DNA of 64,000 nt, taken from contig CASFRV010000004.1 in NCBI GenBank assembly GCA_949297215.1, positions 40,195-104,194 on the forward strand, given 5' to 3'. The notes under the pieces are model-generated. The model was not told the origin of the DNA. It did no database searches and saw only the letters and a program-made list of their open reading frames with translations. This document shows positions 36,343-45,519 of the stretch, piece by piece (the stretch's first letter is position 1; each line of letters begins with the position of its first letter). This DNA is from an uncultured Bacteroidales bacterium (lineage in GTDB: Bacteria; Bacteroidota; Bacteroidia; Bacteroidales; Bacteroidaceae). Both the position numbers and the translations under genes were made by a program.

Positions 36343-36605
36343 CACCCGAAAAGACGAATGTGGATAGATTTGGCTGCTTGCAACCACAGAAAAAAATGCT
36401 AAAACGTCTGCCTGCGCTCCCCGCGGGGATGCTGCGGCAGGGCATTCTCCACGAAGCTCGCCACGCTTCATCTTTCACGTTTCTGCATCCATGCCCGGCG
36501 GCCGCTTCGGCCACGTTCGCTTTCCAACCTCCCGACGACGGCTACGCAGCCGGACGCGGGGAGGACAGACCCTTATTTATTCACCCCAAAACATCTCAAC
36601 AGGAA
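36343..36605 (+). other. Long 5' leader of metK
   Basis: About 255 transcribed bases separate promoter P2 from the metK start. They contain local helices (CTGCCTGCG...CGGCAGG around 36408-36440, GGCGGCCGCTTCGGCC around 36496-36511, CCCGACGACGGCTACGC near 36530, CTCCC/GGGAG). A reading frame runs through it in phase with metK but starts without support. Given the gene, a SAM-responsive leader is possible, but I do not recognise a SAM-I, SAM-II or SAM/SAH consensus. Confidence 0.4.
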
Positions 36606-37898
36606 ATGGGTTACTTGTTTACATCCGAATCGGTGTCCGAGGGACACCCCGACAAGGTGGCCGATCAGATATCGGACGCCGTGCTTGACGAGCTGCTGGC
36701 CTTCGACCCCGGCTCGAAAGTAGCTTGCGAAACGCTGGTGACTACCGGGCAGGTGGTCATCGCAGGAGAAGTAAAATCGGAAGCATACGTCGACTTGCAG
36801 GAGGTGGCGCGACGCACCATCCGACGCATCGGCTACACCAAGGCCGAATATCGCTTCGACGCCGAGAGCTGCGGCGTGCTCAACGCCATACACGAGCAGA
36901 GCCCCGACATCAACCGCGGCGTGGAGCGCGCCGACCCCGAAGCGCAGGGCGCCGGCGACCAAGGCATGATGTTTGGCTACGCCACGAACGAGACCGACAC
37001 CTACATCCCGCTACCGCTCTCGCTGGCCCACGACTTGCTCTACGTCCTCGCCGAGATACGCCGCGAGGGCCGCGAGATGACCTATCTGCGCCCCGACGCC
37101 AAGAGTCAGGTCACGGTGGCCTACGACGACAACGACCGCGCCGAGGCCATCCACACCATCGTGGTGAGCACGCAGCACGACGAGTTTGTGAGCGCCGCCG
37201 AGGCGGGCAGCCAGGAGGCGGCCGACCGGGCCATGCAGCAACGCATCCAGGCGGACGTGGAAAACATCCTGCTGCCGCGCGTGCTGCGCGAGCGGGTGCA
37301 TACGCCCGAGGTGCGCGCGCTGTTTGAAAAGGGCGTGAAGCATATCTACGTCAACCCCACGGGCAAGTTTGTCATCGGCGGCCCGCACGGCGACACGGGA
37401 GTGACGGGGCGCAAAATCATCGTCGACACCTACGGCGGACGCGGCGCCCACGGCGGCGGCGCCTTCTCGGGCAAAGACCCCTCGAAGGTGGACCGCTCGG
37501 CAGCCTACGCCGCCCGCCACATTGCCAAGAACATGGTGGCCGCCGGCGTGGCCGACGAAATGCTCGTGCAGCTGAGCTATGCCATCGGCAAAGCCGAGCC
37601 CGTGAGCATCTACGTCAACACCTACGGCAAGAAGCACGTGGCCATGAGCGACGGCGACATTGCCACGCGCATCGGTGAGCTCTTCGACCTGCGGCCCCAC
37701 GCCATCGAGCAGCGCCTCAAGCTGCGCCACCCCATCTACGAGGAGACGGCGGCCTATGGCCACGTGGGACGCACGCCGCGCACGGTGACGAAGACGTTCA
37801 CCTCGCGCTACCAGCCCGACCGCACCTTGGAGGTGGAGCTCTTCACCTGGGAAAAGCTCGACTACGTGGACGCCATAAGAAAAGCGTTTTTCAATTGA
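36606..37898 (+). CDS. metK: S-adenosylmethionine synthase
   Basis: 430 residues; makes SAM from methionine and ATP. Signature segments: [19 protein letters not shown] (substrate and Mg residues), [12 protein letters not shown] (signature 1, P-loop-like), [11 protein letters not shown] within [16 protein letters not shown] (signature 2), and RCxxQ-type core strands. The C-terminus around [16 protein letters not shown] is typical of the Bacteroidetes form, longer than E. coli MetK (384). The start ATG at 36606 gives [17 protein letters not shown]. Driven by a tandem promoter pair and a 260-base leader. Confidence 0.96.
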   Translation: MGYLFTSESVSEGHPDKVADQISDAVLDELLAFDPGSKVACETLVTTGQVVIAGEVKSEAYVDLQEVARRTIRRIGYTKAEYRFDAESCGVLNAIHEQSPDINRGVERADPEAQGAGDQGMMFGYATNETDTYIPLPLSLAHDLLYVLAEIRREGREMTYLRPDAKSQVTVAYDDNDRAEAIHTIVVSTQHDEFVSAAEAGSQEAADRAMQQRIQADVENILLPRVLRERVHTPEVRALFEKGVKHIYVNPTGKFVIGGPHGDTGVTGRKIIVDTYGGRGAHGGGAFSGKDPSKVDRSAAYAARHIAKNMVAAGVADEMLVQLSYAIGKAEPVSIYVNTYGKKHVAMSDGDIATRIGELFDLRPHAIEQRLKLRHPIYEETAAYGHVGRTPRTVTKTFTSRYQPDRTLEVELFTWEKLDYVDAIRKAFFN

Positions 37899-38044
37899 CA
37901 ATTGACAATGGACAATTGAAAATTGGCATCTGATAATTGACAATTAAGAACGGACTATTATCTACGAACAATGGAGAATTGGCAACAGACAATGGGCAAG
38001 CCTCAATTGTCAATTGTCAATTCTCAATTTTCAATTGACAAAAA
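37893..38044. repeat. AT-rich CAATTG/TTGACAA short-repeat tract
   Basis: Between metK and the LOG gene. It contains runs of TTGACAATTGACAATGGAC on the left and CAATTGTCAATTGTCAATTC on the right, so the two halves are inverted repeats that could fold into a long imperfect hairpin, perhaps a terminator for metK. Strikingly AT-rich against the surroundings. It overlaps the last two codons of metK (TTTTTCAATTGA). Confidence 0.7.
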
Positions 38045-38045
38045 G

Positions 38046-38621
38046 ATGAACATCTGCGTATATGCCGCGTCGAGCGGCTGCTCTTCGGAGGCTTTCACGC
38101 TCCTGGCGCGCGATCTGGGGCGCACCTTGGCCCGCCGGGGCCACTGCCTTGTCAACGGGGCGGGGCGCACGGGGCTCATGGCGGCCTCGGCCGAGGGGTG
38201 CATGGAGGCCGGCGGCGAGGCCGTGGGCGTCATCCCGCGCTTCATGGTGGAGCAGGGCTGGCAGCACCCGGCCATGACGCGCCTGGTCGTCACGGCCGAC
38301 ATGCACGAGCGCAAGGAAACGATGGCCCGCATGGCCGACGGGTGCATCGCCCTGCCCGGCGGCGTGGGAACGCTCGAAGAGCTGCTCGAAATTGTCACGT
38401 GGAAACAGCTCGGCCTGTTCCTCAAACCCATCGTCGTGCTCAACGCCGGGGGCTACTACGACCCGCTGCTCGCACAGCTCGACCGCGCCGTCGACGAACG
38501 CTTCATGCGCCCCGTCCACCGCGGCATCTGGCGCGTGGCCGCCACGGCCGCCGAGGCCGTGCGCCTCGTAGAGGAAACGCCCCTGTGGGACAGCAGCGTG
38601 CGCAAGTTTGCCGCCCTCTGA
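38046..38621 (+). CDS. LOG-family protein (TIGR00730, cytokinin riboside phosphoribohydrolase-like)
   Basis: 191 residues in a Rossmann-like fold. The two family motifs are present: GRTGLMAASAEG (G-x-x-x-G-M region with the substrate-binding Arg) and PGGVGTLEELLE (PGGxGTxxE). Known members cleave nucleoside 5'-monophosphates to base and ribose phosphate. In bacteria the physiological role is usually unclear. The ATG at 38046 directly follows the AT-rich repeat tract. It is followed after 29 bases by the DUF4271 gene and may be its operon head. Confidence 0.88.
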   Translation: MNICVYAASSGCSSEAFTLLARDLGRTLARRGHCLVNGAGRTGLMAASAEGCMEAGGEAVGVIPRFMVEQGWQHPAMTRLVVTADMHERKETMARMADGCIALPGGVGTLEELLEIVTWKQLGLFLKPIVVLNAGGYYDPLLAQLDRAVDERFMRPVHRGIWRVAATAAEAVRLVEETPLWDSSVRKFAAL

Positions 38622-38650
38622 CCCGCCACGTCCCTCATCTTGCACCAGCC

Positions 38651-39682
38651 ATGCTCCAACCACCCACCGACAGCACAGCCACCCGGCCGCTACCCGCCGA
38701 CACGGCGGGGCCCGCACAGCCGGCACGGCAGCCGTACGAACGGCCCAAGACCGTGCGCAGCGTCCTGAAAAGCCTGCCGCACGACGCCACGCCGGCCCAG
38801 CAGGACTCGGCCGTCAGGGCCAACTTTGACGTGCCCGAACTGACCTTCCGGCCCGGGCAGCGCTACCACCTGCCCCTGGCCCAGGACAGCGACGTCACCC
38901 CGCGGCTGCACGAGCCACGCCCCTTCGAGCACCAGATCACGCGCAACGCGCCGTGGGGCCGGCAGCCCCTGACGCTCCACACCTACGGGCAGGCGGGCGA
39001 CCCCCTGCCCTACCGCTTCCGCACGGACGACTACGTGACGAGCGCCCTGCTGCTGAGCTTCTTCCTCGTGGTGTGGATCCTCTCGCGCTCGCGCCACCAG
39101 CTGGGCCGCGCGCTGAAAGACTTTTTCGGCCTCCCCGCCGCGGCCTCATCCGCTGGCCACGAGGCCACGGCCCTGCAAGGCCGCACGTTCGTGACGTTCC
39201 AGATGTGCTTCCTGCTGGGCATCCTCTTCACCGACTACACGCAGGAGAAGCTGCCGGCCGTGTTCAACCAGAGCTCGCCCTACCTCGTGCTGCTCTTCGG
39301 CGTGACGATGTGCGTGACCTACTTCGCCCTGAAAGCCGCCCTCTACCGGCTGGTGAACGTCACGTTCTTCGGCCGCGAGCGCGCCGAGGCATGGCGCAAC
39401 GCATACAGCCTCGTGCTCACGGGCGAGGGCCTGGCCCTGCTCCCCGTCACGCTGCTGCTGGTCTATTTCGACATCAGTTTCGAAACGCTCACCGTCGCGT
39501 TCGTATCGGTCGTCGCAGTGGCCAAACTGCTCCTGACATGGCAGACGTATCGCCTATTTTTCGGCACGCCGCTCGGCTGTGTGCATTTATTTTTGTACTT
39601 TTGCGGGCTGGAAATCCTGCCCTTGGCCCTGCTCTGGCGAGCCTTGGTCTTTTTAAGCCAATATCTGATAACAATAACATAG
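38651..39682 (+). CDS. DUF4271 integral membrane protein
   Basis: 343 residues: a soluble Pro-rich N-terminus (1-125, RPFEHQITRNAPWGRQPLTL) and then about six to seven membrane segments (from YVTSALLLSFFLVVWILSRS on). This is the Bacteroidetes-specific DUF4271 family, unknown function, almost always next to the hemD-like gene, as here (22 bases apart). The N-terminal 60 residues have low complexity and vary. The neighbourhood (hemD, rnpA, yidD) suggests an envelope role but proves nothing. Confidence 0.8.
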   Translation: MLQPPTDSTATRPLPADTAGPAQPARQPYERPKTVRSVLKSLPHDATPAQQDSAVRANFDVPELTFRPGQRYHLPLAQDSDVTPRLHEPRPFEHQITRNAPWGRQPLTLHTYGQAGDPLPYRFRTDDYVTSALLLSFFLVVWILSRSRHQLGRALKDFFGLPAAASSAGHEATALQGRTFVTFQMCFLLGILFTDYTQEKLPAVFNQSSPYLVLLFGVTMCVTYFALKAALYRLVNVTFFGRERAEAWRNAYSLVLTGEGLALLPVTLLLVYFDISFETLTVAFVSVVAVAKLLLTWQTYRLFFGTPLGCVHLFLYFCGLEILPLALLWRALVFLSQYLITIT

Positions 39683-39704
39683 CTAACCAGCAATACGGGT
39701 ATTC

Positions 39705-40454
39705 ATGGTAAAGAAGATTCTTGTGTCGCAGCCGGCACCTACTTCCGAAAAATCCCCCTATTTCGAAATCGCAGAAAAGCTTGGCGTCGAGTTCGTTTTC
39801 CATCCCCTCATCAAAGTGGAATGTCTGAGCGCAAAGGAATTCCGCCAGCAGAAAGTTCAGATCTTAGACCACTCGGCCATCGTTTTCAACTCGCGCAACG
39901 CCATCGACCACTTCTTTACGCTCTGCAAGGAGATGCGCGTAACGATCCCCGAGGACATGAAATATTTCGGCCTCTCCGAAAGCATCGCCCTCTACATCCA
40001 GAAATACGTGCAATACCGCAAGCGGAAAGTGTTCTTCGGCACGACGGGCAAATGGCCCGAGCTGGTGGCCGTCATGGCCAAGCACAAGGCCGAGCGCTAC
40101 CTCGTTCCGCTGAGCGACGTGCACAACGACGAAATCAAGCAGCTGCTCGACGCCAAAAAGCTCAAGCACACGGAATGCGTCATGTACCGCACGGTGAGCA
40201 ACGGCTTCCCCACGGAGAAGGCTTCCGACTTCGACATGATCGTACTCTTCACGCCGGCGGGCGTGCAGTCGCTGCTCACGACGTTCCCCGCCTTTGAGCA
40301 GGGCGACGTGCGCCTGGCAGCCTTCGGCAAGGCCACGGCCAAGGCCATCGCCGACGCCGGGCTGCGCCTCGACCTGGAAGCACCCTCGCCCAAGGCGCCC
40401 TCGATGACGGGCTGCCTCGAGCTCTATTTGGAAGAGGAGAACAAAAAGAAATGA
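39705..40454 (+). CDS. hemD: Uroporphyrinogen-III synthase-like protein
   Basis: 249 residues with the two-lobed HemD layout: N-lobe [34 protein letters not shown], then C-lobe ([38 protein letters not shown]). The FTPAGVQSL and FGxxTAxA motifs are those of HemD (cyclises hydroxymethylbilane). Bacteroidetes HemD copies in this exact place (DUF4271-hemD-rnpA) are common even when heme synthesis is incomplete, so the activity should not be assumed. The stop overlaps the rnpA start (ATGA). Confidence 0.8.
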   Translation: MVKKILVSQPAPTSEKSPYFEIAEKLGVEFVFHPLIKVECLSAKEFRQQKVQILDHSAIVFNSRNAIDHFFTLCKEMRVTIPEDMKYFGLSESIALYIQKYVQYRKRKVFFGTTGKWPELVAVMAKHKAERYLVPLSDVHNDEIKQLLDAKKLKHTECVMYRTVSNGFPTEKASDFDMIVLFTPAGVQSLLTTFPAFEQGDVRLAAFGKATAKAIADAGLRLDLEAPSPKAPSMTGCLELYLEEENKKK

Positions 40455-40876
40455 CCGCCCCCACGACGCTGCGCCACACCTTCCCGAAAGCCGAGCACCT
40501 CTGCCTGCAACGCGACATCGAGACGCTCTTTTCCGCCGGCAGCCGCTCGCTCTCGGTCTATCCCGTGCGGGCGGTGTTCCGCAGCGTTGCCGCCGACGGC
40601 GGGCCGCGCGTCAAGGTGCTGGTGAGCGTGTCGAAGCGCAAGCTCAGGCACGCTGTGGACCGCAACCGCGCCAAGCGCCAGCTGCGCGAGGCCTACCGCC
40701 TGCGCAAGCACACGCTGACCGACGCCCTGCCCGAGGGCATGGGCCTGCACGTGGGCCTCATCTGGATGGCCGCCGCGCCGCAGCCATCGGCCGCCGTAGC
40801 ACGGGCCGTCGGCCGCCTGCTGCATGCCCTGACCGAACGCATCGCCCCGGCACAAACGCCCGGCCAACGCCCATGA
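40451..40876 (+). CDS. rnpA: Ribonuclease P protein component
   Basis: 141 residues; the basic protein cofactor of RNase P that helps the catalytic RNA mature tRNA 5' ends. [20 protein letters not shown] at the N-terminus, and the RNR motif in [24 protein letters not shown] (residues about 58-82). In most bacteria rnpA sits next to rpmH at the origin; here it lies in the hemD-rnpA-yidD-tatD-tyrS run typical of Bacteroidetes. Overlaps both hemD and yidD by 4 bases (ATGA), so strong translational coupling is likely. Confidence 0.92.
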   Translation: MTAPTTLRHTFPKAEHLCLQRDIETLFSAGSRSLSVYPVRAVFRSVAADGGPRVKVLVSVSKRKLRHAVDRNRAKRQLREAYRLRKHTLTDALPEGMGLHVGLIWMAAAPQPSAAVARAVGRLLHALTERIAPAQTPGQRP

Positions 40877-41094
40877 GACGGCTCCTCATACGCCTGCTGA
40901 CGGCGCCCATACGCTTCTACCGGCGCTACATATCGCCCCTGACGCCTCCCGCCTGCCGCTTCACGCCCACCTGCTCGCAATATGCCATAGAGGCCATCGA
41001 AAAGCACGGGCCCCTGCGCGGCTCGTGGCTGGCCCTGCGCCGCCTGCTGCGCTGCCACCCGTGGGGCGGGAGCGGCTACGACCCCGTGCCCTGA
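40873..41094 (+). CDS. yidD: Membrane protein insertion efficiency factor YidD
   Basis: 73 residues: [20 protein letters not shown] is the family signature, followed by [13 protein letters not shown] and [13 protein letters not shown] with the conserved Cys residues and GxGYDPVP end. A small amphipathic inner-membrane-associated protein that aids YidC-dependent insertion; it is usually adjacent to rnpA, as here. Its stop codon overlaps the next start (TGATG). Confidence 0.93.
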   Translation: MRRLLIRLLTAPIRFYRRYISPLTPPACRFTPTCSQYAIEAIEKHGPLRGSWLALRRLLRCHPWGGSGYDPVP

Positions 41095-41750
41095 TGAACG
41101 CACCCGCAACCCCCGAAAACACAGCGGCGACGCCCCTGCCGCCACCCATTCCCCTCTTCGACTTTCACACCCACAACGCCGACGCACCGGCCGGCCGGGC
41201 CGTCGTGTGCCTGCCGGCCGAGGTGCTGCTGCGCCCCGACGCCTTCAGCCCGCGCCGGGGCGTGCTCTATGCCGCCGGCGTGCACCCGTGGTGGTGCGGA
41301 CGGGCCGACGACGAGCAGCTCTGGGCGGGCGTGGAGCGCCTGGCCCGCGCAGGACGGCTGGCGGCGCTGGGCGAGTGTGGCTACGACCGCCTGCGCGGCG
41401 ACGCAGGGCGCCAGGACGCCCTGTTCCGCCGCCACGCCCGCCTGGCCGACGAGCTCGGCCTGCCCCTCACGGTCCACTGCGTGCGGGCCTTCGACCGCCT
41501 GCTGGCCGCGCGCCGCGAGCTGCGCCCCGCGGCGCGCTGGACGGTGCACGGCTTCCGCGGCAAGCCCGCCCTGGCGCGCCAGCTACTCGAGGCTGGCCTC
41601 GACCTGAGCTTCGGGCCCCGCTTCAACGCCGGGAGCCTGCGCCTCTGCCCGCCTGAACGCCTGCACATCGAGACCGACGACACGGGCCTCGACATCGAAA
41701 CCGTACACCGCGCGATAATGGCCGCCGCTTCGGCCCCTCTTCCGCAATAA
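41094..41750 (+). CDS. TatD-family metal-dependent hydrolase
   Basis: 218 residues, a short TatD. Metal and catalytic residues are in place: FHTHN (HxH), GECGYDRL (Glu), HCVRAFDRL (His), HGFRGKP (His) and ETDD (Asp near residue 197). TatD-type enzymes act as 3'-5' exonucleases on DNA/RNA ends or are uncharacterised deoxyribonucleases. It starts inside the yidD stop codon. A promoter for tyrS begins right after its stop. Confidence 0.88.
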   Translation: MNAPATPENTAATPLPPPIPLFDFHTHNADAPAGRAVVCLPAEVLLRPDAFSPRRGVLYAAGVHPWWCGRADDEQLWAGVERLARAGRLAALGECGYDRLRGDAGRQDALFRRHARLADELGLPLTVHCVRAFDRLLAARRELRPAARWTVHGFRGKPALARQLLEAGLDLSFGPRFNAGSLRLCPPERLHIETDDTGLDIETVHRAIMAAASAPLPQ

Positions 41751-41755
41751 ATGCT

Positions 41756-41763
41756 TAACTTTG
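41756..41763 (+). promoter_or_regulatory. Promoter -7 box of tyrS
   Basis: TAACTTTG followed by CGCG, just after the TatD-family stop; 53 bases before the tyrS start, with a TATATATA tract between. Confidence 0.65.
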
Positions 41764-41815
41764 CGCGGGGCAAACCCTGCTCCACGACACCTATATATAA
41801 AAACATAAGACACCG

Positions 41816-43111
41816 ATGAACTTTGTAGACGAATTGAGATGGCGCGGCATGGTGCATCAGCTCATGCCCGGCACAGAAGAACTGCTGGCCAAGGAACAAG
41901 TGACGGCCTACGTGGGCTTCGACCCCACGGCCGACTCGCTCCACATCGGCCACCTGTGCTCCATTATGATTCTCCGCCACTTTCAACGCGCCGGCCACAA
42001 GCCCCTGGCCCTCGTGGGCGGCGCCACCGGCATGATTGGCGACCCCTCGGGCAAAAGCGCCGAGCGTAACCTCCTCACCGAGGAAACCCTGCGCCACAAC
42101 GAGGCTGCCATCAAAGCCCAGCTGGCCCATTTCCTCGACTTCGACGCGCAGGCACCCAACGCCGCCGAGCTCGTGGACAACTACGACTGGATGAAAGACT
42201 TCAGCTTCCTCGACTTCACGCGCGAAGTGGGCAAGCACATCACCGTCAACTACATGATGGCCAAGGACAGCGTGAAGAAACGCCTCAACGGCGAGGCCCG
42301 CGACGGGCTCTCCTTCACCGAGTTCACCTACCAGCTCCTGCAAGCCTACGACTTCCTCCACCTCTACCAGACGAAAGGCTGCAAGCTGCAAATGGGCGGC
42401 TCCGACCAGTGGGGAAACATCACCACGGGAACGGAACTCATCCGCCGTACGCTCGGACCCGAGGCCGAAACGTTCGCCCTGACCTGCCCCCTCGTCACCA
42501 AAGCCGACGGACGCAAGTTTGGCAAGACCGAGAGCGGCAACGTATGGCTCGACAAGCGCTACACCACGCCCTATAAGTTCTACCAGTTCTGGTTGAACGT
42601 GGGCGACGAGGAGGCCGAGCGCTACATCAAGATATTCACCTCGCTCGACCGCGAGGAAATCGACAGCCTCGTCGCCGCCCACCGCGACGACCCGGGCCGC
42701 CGCCTGCTGCAACGCCGCCTGGGCGAGGAAGTGACGTGCATGGTGCACAGCCGGGCCGACTACGACATGGCCGTCGAGGCCTCGGGCATCCTCTTTGGCA
42801 AGGCCACAAAGGAAAGCCTGCTGAAGCTCGACGAAGCCACGCTGCTCAGCGTGTTCGAGGGCGTGCCCACCTTCGAGGTGAGCCGCGACCAGGCCGTGGG
42901 CGTCAAGGCTGTCGACCTGCTGGCCGGCACCACGCAGTGTTTCGCCTCGAAGGGCGAGATGCGCAAGCTCGTGCAGGGCGGCGGCGTAAGCCTCAACAAA
43001 GAGAAGCTTGCGGCCCCCGACGCCGTCATCGGCTCTGACGACCTGCTCGACAGCAAATACCTGCTCGTGCAGCGCGGCAAGAAAAACTATTTCCTCATCA
43101 TCGTGAAATAA
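41816..43111 (+). CDS. tyrS: Tyrosyl-tRNA synthetase
   Basis: 431 residues, class I synthetase of the TyrRS-I (short, bacterial) branch. HIGH motif as HIGHL in [20 protein letters not shown], tyrosine-binding GxSDQWGN as GGSDQWGNI, and the KMSKS equivalent KFGKT ([13 protein letters not shown]). The C-terminal S4 RNA-binding domain is at about 360-431 ([24 protein letters not shown]). Single-gene unit with its own promoter and a strong terminator. Confidence 0.96.
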   Translation: MNFVDELRWRGMVHQLMPGTEELLAKEQVTAYVGFDPTADSLHIGHLCSIMILRHFQRAGHKPLALVGGATGMIGDPSGKSAERNLLTEETLRHNEAAIKAQLAHFLDFDAQAPNAAELVDNYDWMKDFSFLDFTREVGKHITVNYMMAKDSVKKRLNGEARDGLSFTEFTYQLLQAYDFLHLYQTKGCKLQMGGSDQWGNITTGTELIRRTLGPEAETFALTCPLVTKADGRKFGKTESGNVWLDKRYTTPYKFYQFWLNVGDEEAERYIKIFTSLDREEIDSLVAAHRDDPGRRLLQRRLGEEVTCMVHSRADYDMAVEASGILFGKATKESLLKLDEATLLSVFEGVPTFEVSRDQAVGVKAVDLLAGTTQCFASKGEMRKLVQGGGVSLNKEKLAAPDAVIGSDDLLDSKYLLVQRGKKNYFLIIVK

Positions 43112-43136
43112 GCCCCGCTCTGCGGCCCCTCATACG

Positions 43137-43173
43137 GGCGCGCCCGCCACACCACGGCGGGCGCGCCTTTTTT
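43137..43173 (+). terminator. Intrinsic terminator of tyrS
   Basis: Stem GGCGCGCCCGCC / GGCGGGCGCGCC with a 6-7-base loop and TTTTTT. Confidence 0.9.
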
Positions 43174-43449
43174 GCATCCACGCCACGCGGCGGCCCGCCG
43201 CATGAAAGAGAAAAACACAGTCTTTAAAATATGTTTTTAAACATGCTTTGCACGAAAAACTGCGTCCGAAACAACAAAATGCACAATAAATCCGTATAAA
43301 ATCGACGAAATGATAGGTTTGTATCCATTATTTATATACATTTGCCGCCGAAAGTTATTCACGGGCGGCCGGGGACATGCGCAAGCAACGGCCGAAAAGC
43401 CACCCCGCCGGCGGGAATATTTCACAAATAGAAACAAAACCTTATCAGC
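43174..43449 (+). promoter_or_regulatory. AT-rich intergenic region with promoter of the secreted-protein pair
   Basis: 43205-43345 is much more AT-rich than its surroundings. The best -7 box is TACATTTG at 43337-43344, about 105 bases before the start at 43450. No other feature seen. Confidence 0.5.
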
Positions 43450-43950
43450 ATGAAAAGGAAACTACATCTCATCGCAACGGCTTGCCTGCTGGCGTGCGGA
43501 CTGGGGACAGCCTCGGCCCAATCGACAAGAATCCAGCTGCAAGTGGTGGGAGCCGACGACGCCCAGCTCTGGACGGGCGAGCTCTCCGACGTGAAATGGG
43601 CCACCTTCGCACAGCGCAGCCTCACCCTTACGGGGCAGGACATGACCTCCGTGCTCTATCACACGGAACTGCCTAACGTGAAGCGGCTCGTATTCTACAA
43701 CCCGACGGCCGGCATCGGCGACGTCACGGCCGAGGGCGGCGACCTGCGGCTCGTCGTCAACGGCGACCTCGTCAGCCTCGACGGCTGGACGCCCGGCACC
43801 CCCGCCCGCGCCACCATCTACTCGGTGAGCGGCCAGGCCGTCTACCTCGACGCCGCGTGGGACGGCTCGGCCATCGACGTGGCCCGTCTGCCCCAGGGCA
43901 TCTACATCCTCAAAGTAAACAACAACTCGTATAAATTCAGAAAGTCATGA
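43450..43950 (+). CDS. Small secreted protein with T9SS-like C-terminal module
   Basis: 166 residues: signal peptide (MKRKLHLIATACLLACGLGT, cleaved after ASAQ), an unidentified 70-residue body with WTGELSDVKWATFAQRSLTL, and a C-terminal module (ARATIYSVSGQAVYLDAAWD to LPQGIYILKVNNNSYKFRKS) of the type A sorting-domain kind. The body is too short for a known enzyme. It overlaps the next gene by 4 bases (ATGA), so the two products probably work together. No family recognised. Confidence 0.7.
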   Translation: MKRKLHLIATACLLACGLGTASAQSTRIQLQVVGADDAQLWTGELSDVKWATFAQRSLTLTGQDMTSVLYHTELPNVKRLVFYNPTAGIGDVTAEGGDLRLVVNGDLVSLDGWTPGTPARATIYSVSGQAVYLDAAWDGSAIDVARLPQGIYILKVNNNSYKFRKS

Positions 43951-45380
43951 AAAAGTTAATACTTACCGCCGCCGTAGCCTGCGGCACCCTTTTCTCATAC
44001 GCCCAGACGCACCCCGACCGCGTGGTCATCTACAAGCAGGGCTTCGACCCCCAGAGCATTCTGGCCGAGCGCGTCGACAGCATCGCCTTTATGCAGATCG
44101 AAGGCAAGATCGAAGTGGCCGTCACAGCCGGTGAATACTCATACGACGAGAGCACAGAACAAGGAGAAGTCCCCGTGACGATCATACGCGGCGAGGGCTG
44201 TGCCGCCTTCCAGTGTATGATAGCGCGTGCCGACCAGGTGGACGCCATCACGGACGAGAGCCAGCTGGCTGCCAGCATCGAGCAACAGGCAGGCGATCTC
44301 TACTGGGAGGACTACACTGAAGCTGAAGGAGCCGTATTCAACGGGCTCGAACTGCTTGACGGATACGACTACTATGTGCTCTGCCTGGCCTACGACAACT
44401 GGGGAACGCCCTGTTCTGTGTCGAAAGCCAAGTTCAACGTGCCCAAGATCCCCCTGCAAGGCGACCCGCAGGTGGAAGTCACCTTCTCCGACGTCACGTA
44501 CAAAAGCTTCAAGGCCACGCTCACGCCCAACGCCGACGTATCTTCTTTCGGCTACATCTATGCCTGGAAAGGCCAGATTGAGCTGCAAAGCGCCATGTTC
44601 GGCGGTGTCGAGGGCTATCTGAACGGCATGTTCGCCGCCAAGAGCGAAACCGAAGTGGTCATCAACGGCGACTGCAACTACTATGAGCCGGGCTCCGAAT
44701 GGGAAGTGGGCACGCTGGCCAAAGATGCCGACGGCCGCTACGACAAGGCCGTCATCAGCACCGTGCAGACCGCCTTCCGCGGCGACGGCACGACCACGCC
44801 CGACGTAGACATCAAGGTGGGCGACTACTTCATGAGCGAATGGTGGGACGATGCTGCCCAAGGAAACGTGGAAAAGCCCACATTGCACATCGACTTCACG
44901 CCCAACGCAGGTGCCAACTGCTTCCGTTATGCTTGCTTCATGAAGGACGGTGAGACCGGCTATGCCGCAGATCCCGAAGGATGCATCGCATACGTAACCC
45001 AAGACATGGATCCCAACGGCTGGGCCACATCTTATTGGTACAACATCGACCCGAGCTGGGACGAATTCCAAATCGACCCGAACACGACCGTTGTCATCGT
45101 GGCCGTACCCAAGGCCAACGACGGCACGTGGGGTGAGCCCGTCGTCGTGGAATACACCACGCCGGCCGAGGCCGCTCCCGCCGAAGAGGCTCCTGCCGCC
45201 ACGGCTGCCAAGGGTCTGGCCATGCCCGCCGCGAAGAGCGTGAAGGCCGCAAGCACCGTCAACTTCCAGCGCCAGTTCCAGAACGGCGGCCGCATGCAGA
45301 CGCTGCCCTTCATGATGCAGCCCGTCAAGAAGGCTGCCTCCACGGGCAAAACCATCAAGGTGGTCGACCTGAGCAAGTAA
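43947..45380 (+). CDS. Secreted protein of unknown function, coupled to the preceding gene
   Basis: 477 residues with a signal peptide (MKKLILTAAVACGTLFSYAQ). The start PDRVVIYKQGFDPQSILAER matches, in style, the opening of Bacteroidales surface proteins whose first domain reads D..YK.......VDSI.F. Two or three Ig/fibronectin-like blocks follow (EVTFSDVTYKSFKATLTPNA; THIDFTPNAGANCFRY type), then an Ala/Lys-rich tail from about 395. No T9SS-like end is evident. Possibly a surface or outer-membrane-associated lipid-free protein. Translationally coupled to the 166-residue partner. Confidence 0.65.
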   Translation: MKKLILTAAVACGTLFSYAQTHPDRVVIYKQGFDPQSILAERVDSIAFMQIEGKIEVAVTAGEYSYDESTEQGEVPVTIIRGEGCAAFQCMIARADQVDAITDESQLAASIEQQAGDLYWEDYTEAEGAVFNGLELLDGYDYYVLCLAYDNWGTPCSVSKAKFNVPKIPLQGDPQVEVTFSDVTYKSFKATLTPNADVSSFGYIYAWKGQIELQSAMFGGVEGYLNGMFAAKSETEVVINGDCNYYEPGSEWEVGTLAKDADGRYDKAVISTVQTAFRGDGTTTPDVDIKVGDYFMSEWWDDAAQGNVEKPTLHIDFTPNAGANCFRYACFMKDGETGYAADPEGCIAYVTQDMDPNGWATSYWYNIDPSWDEFQIDPNTTVVIVAVPKANDGTWGEPVVVEYTTPAEAAPAEEAPAATAAKGLAMPAAKSVKAASTVNFQRQFQNGGRMQTLPFMMQPVKKAASTGKTIKVVDLSK

Positions 45381-45416
45381 CGAACAACATCCATCCCCAA
45401 GCTCTGCGGAGCTACT

Positions 45417-45450
45417 GCCGGGCACATGACAACCGTGTGCCCGGCTTTTT
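45417..45450 (+). terminator. Intrinsic terminator after the secreted pair
   Basis: Perfect stem GCCGGGCACA / TGTGCCCGGC followed by TTTTT. Confidence 0.9.
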
Positions 45451-45519
45451 CGGCATCCGCGGAGCGGGAACGCAACACGCCAACCAACAACAACCATTAT
45501 CAACCCAACACATCGCAAC

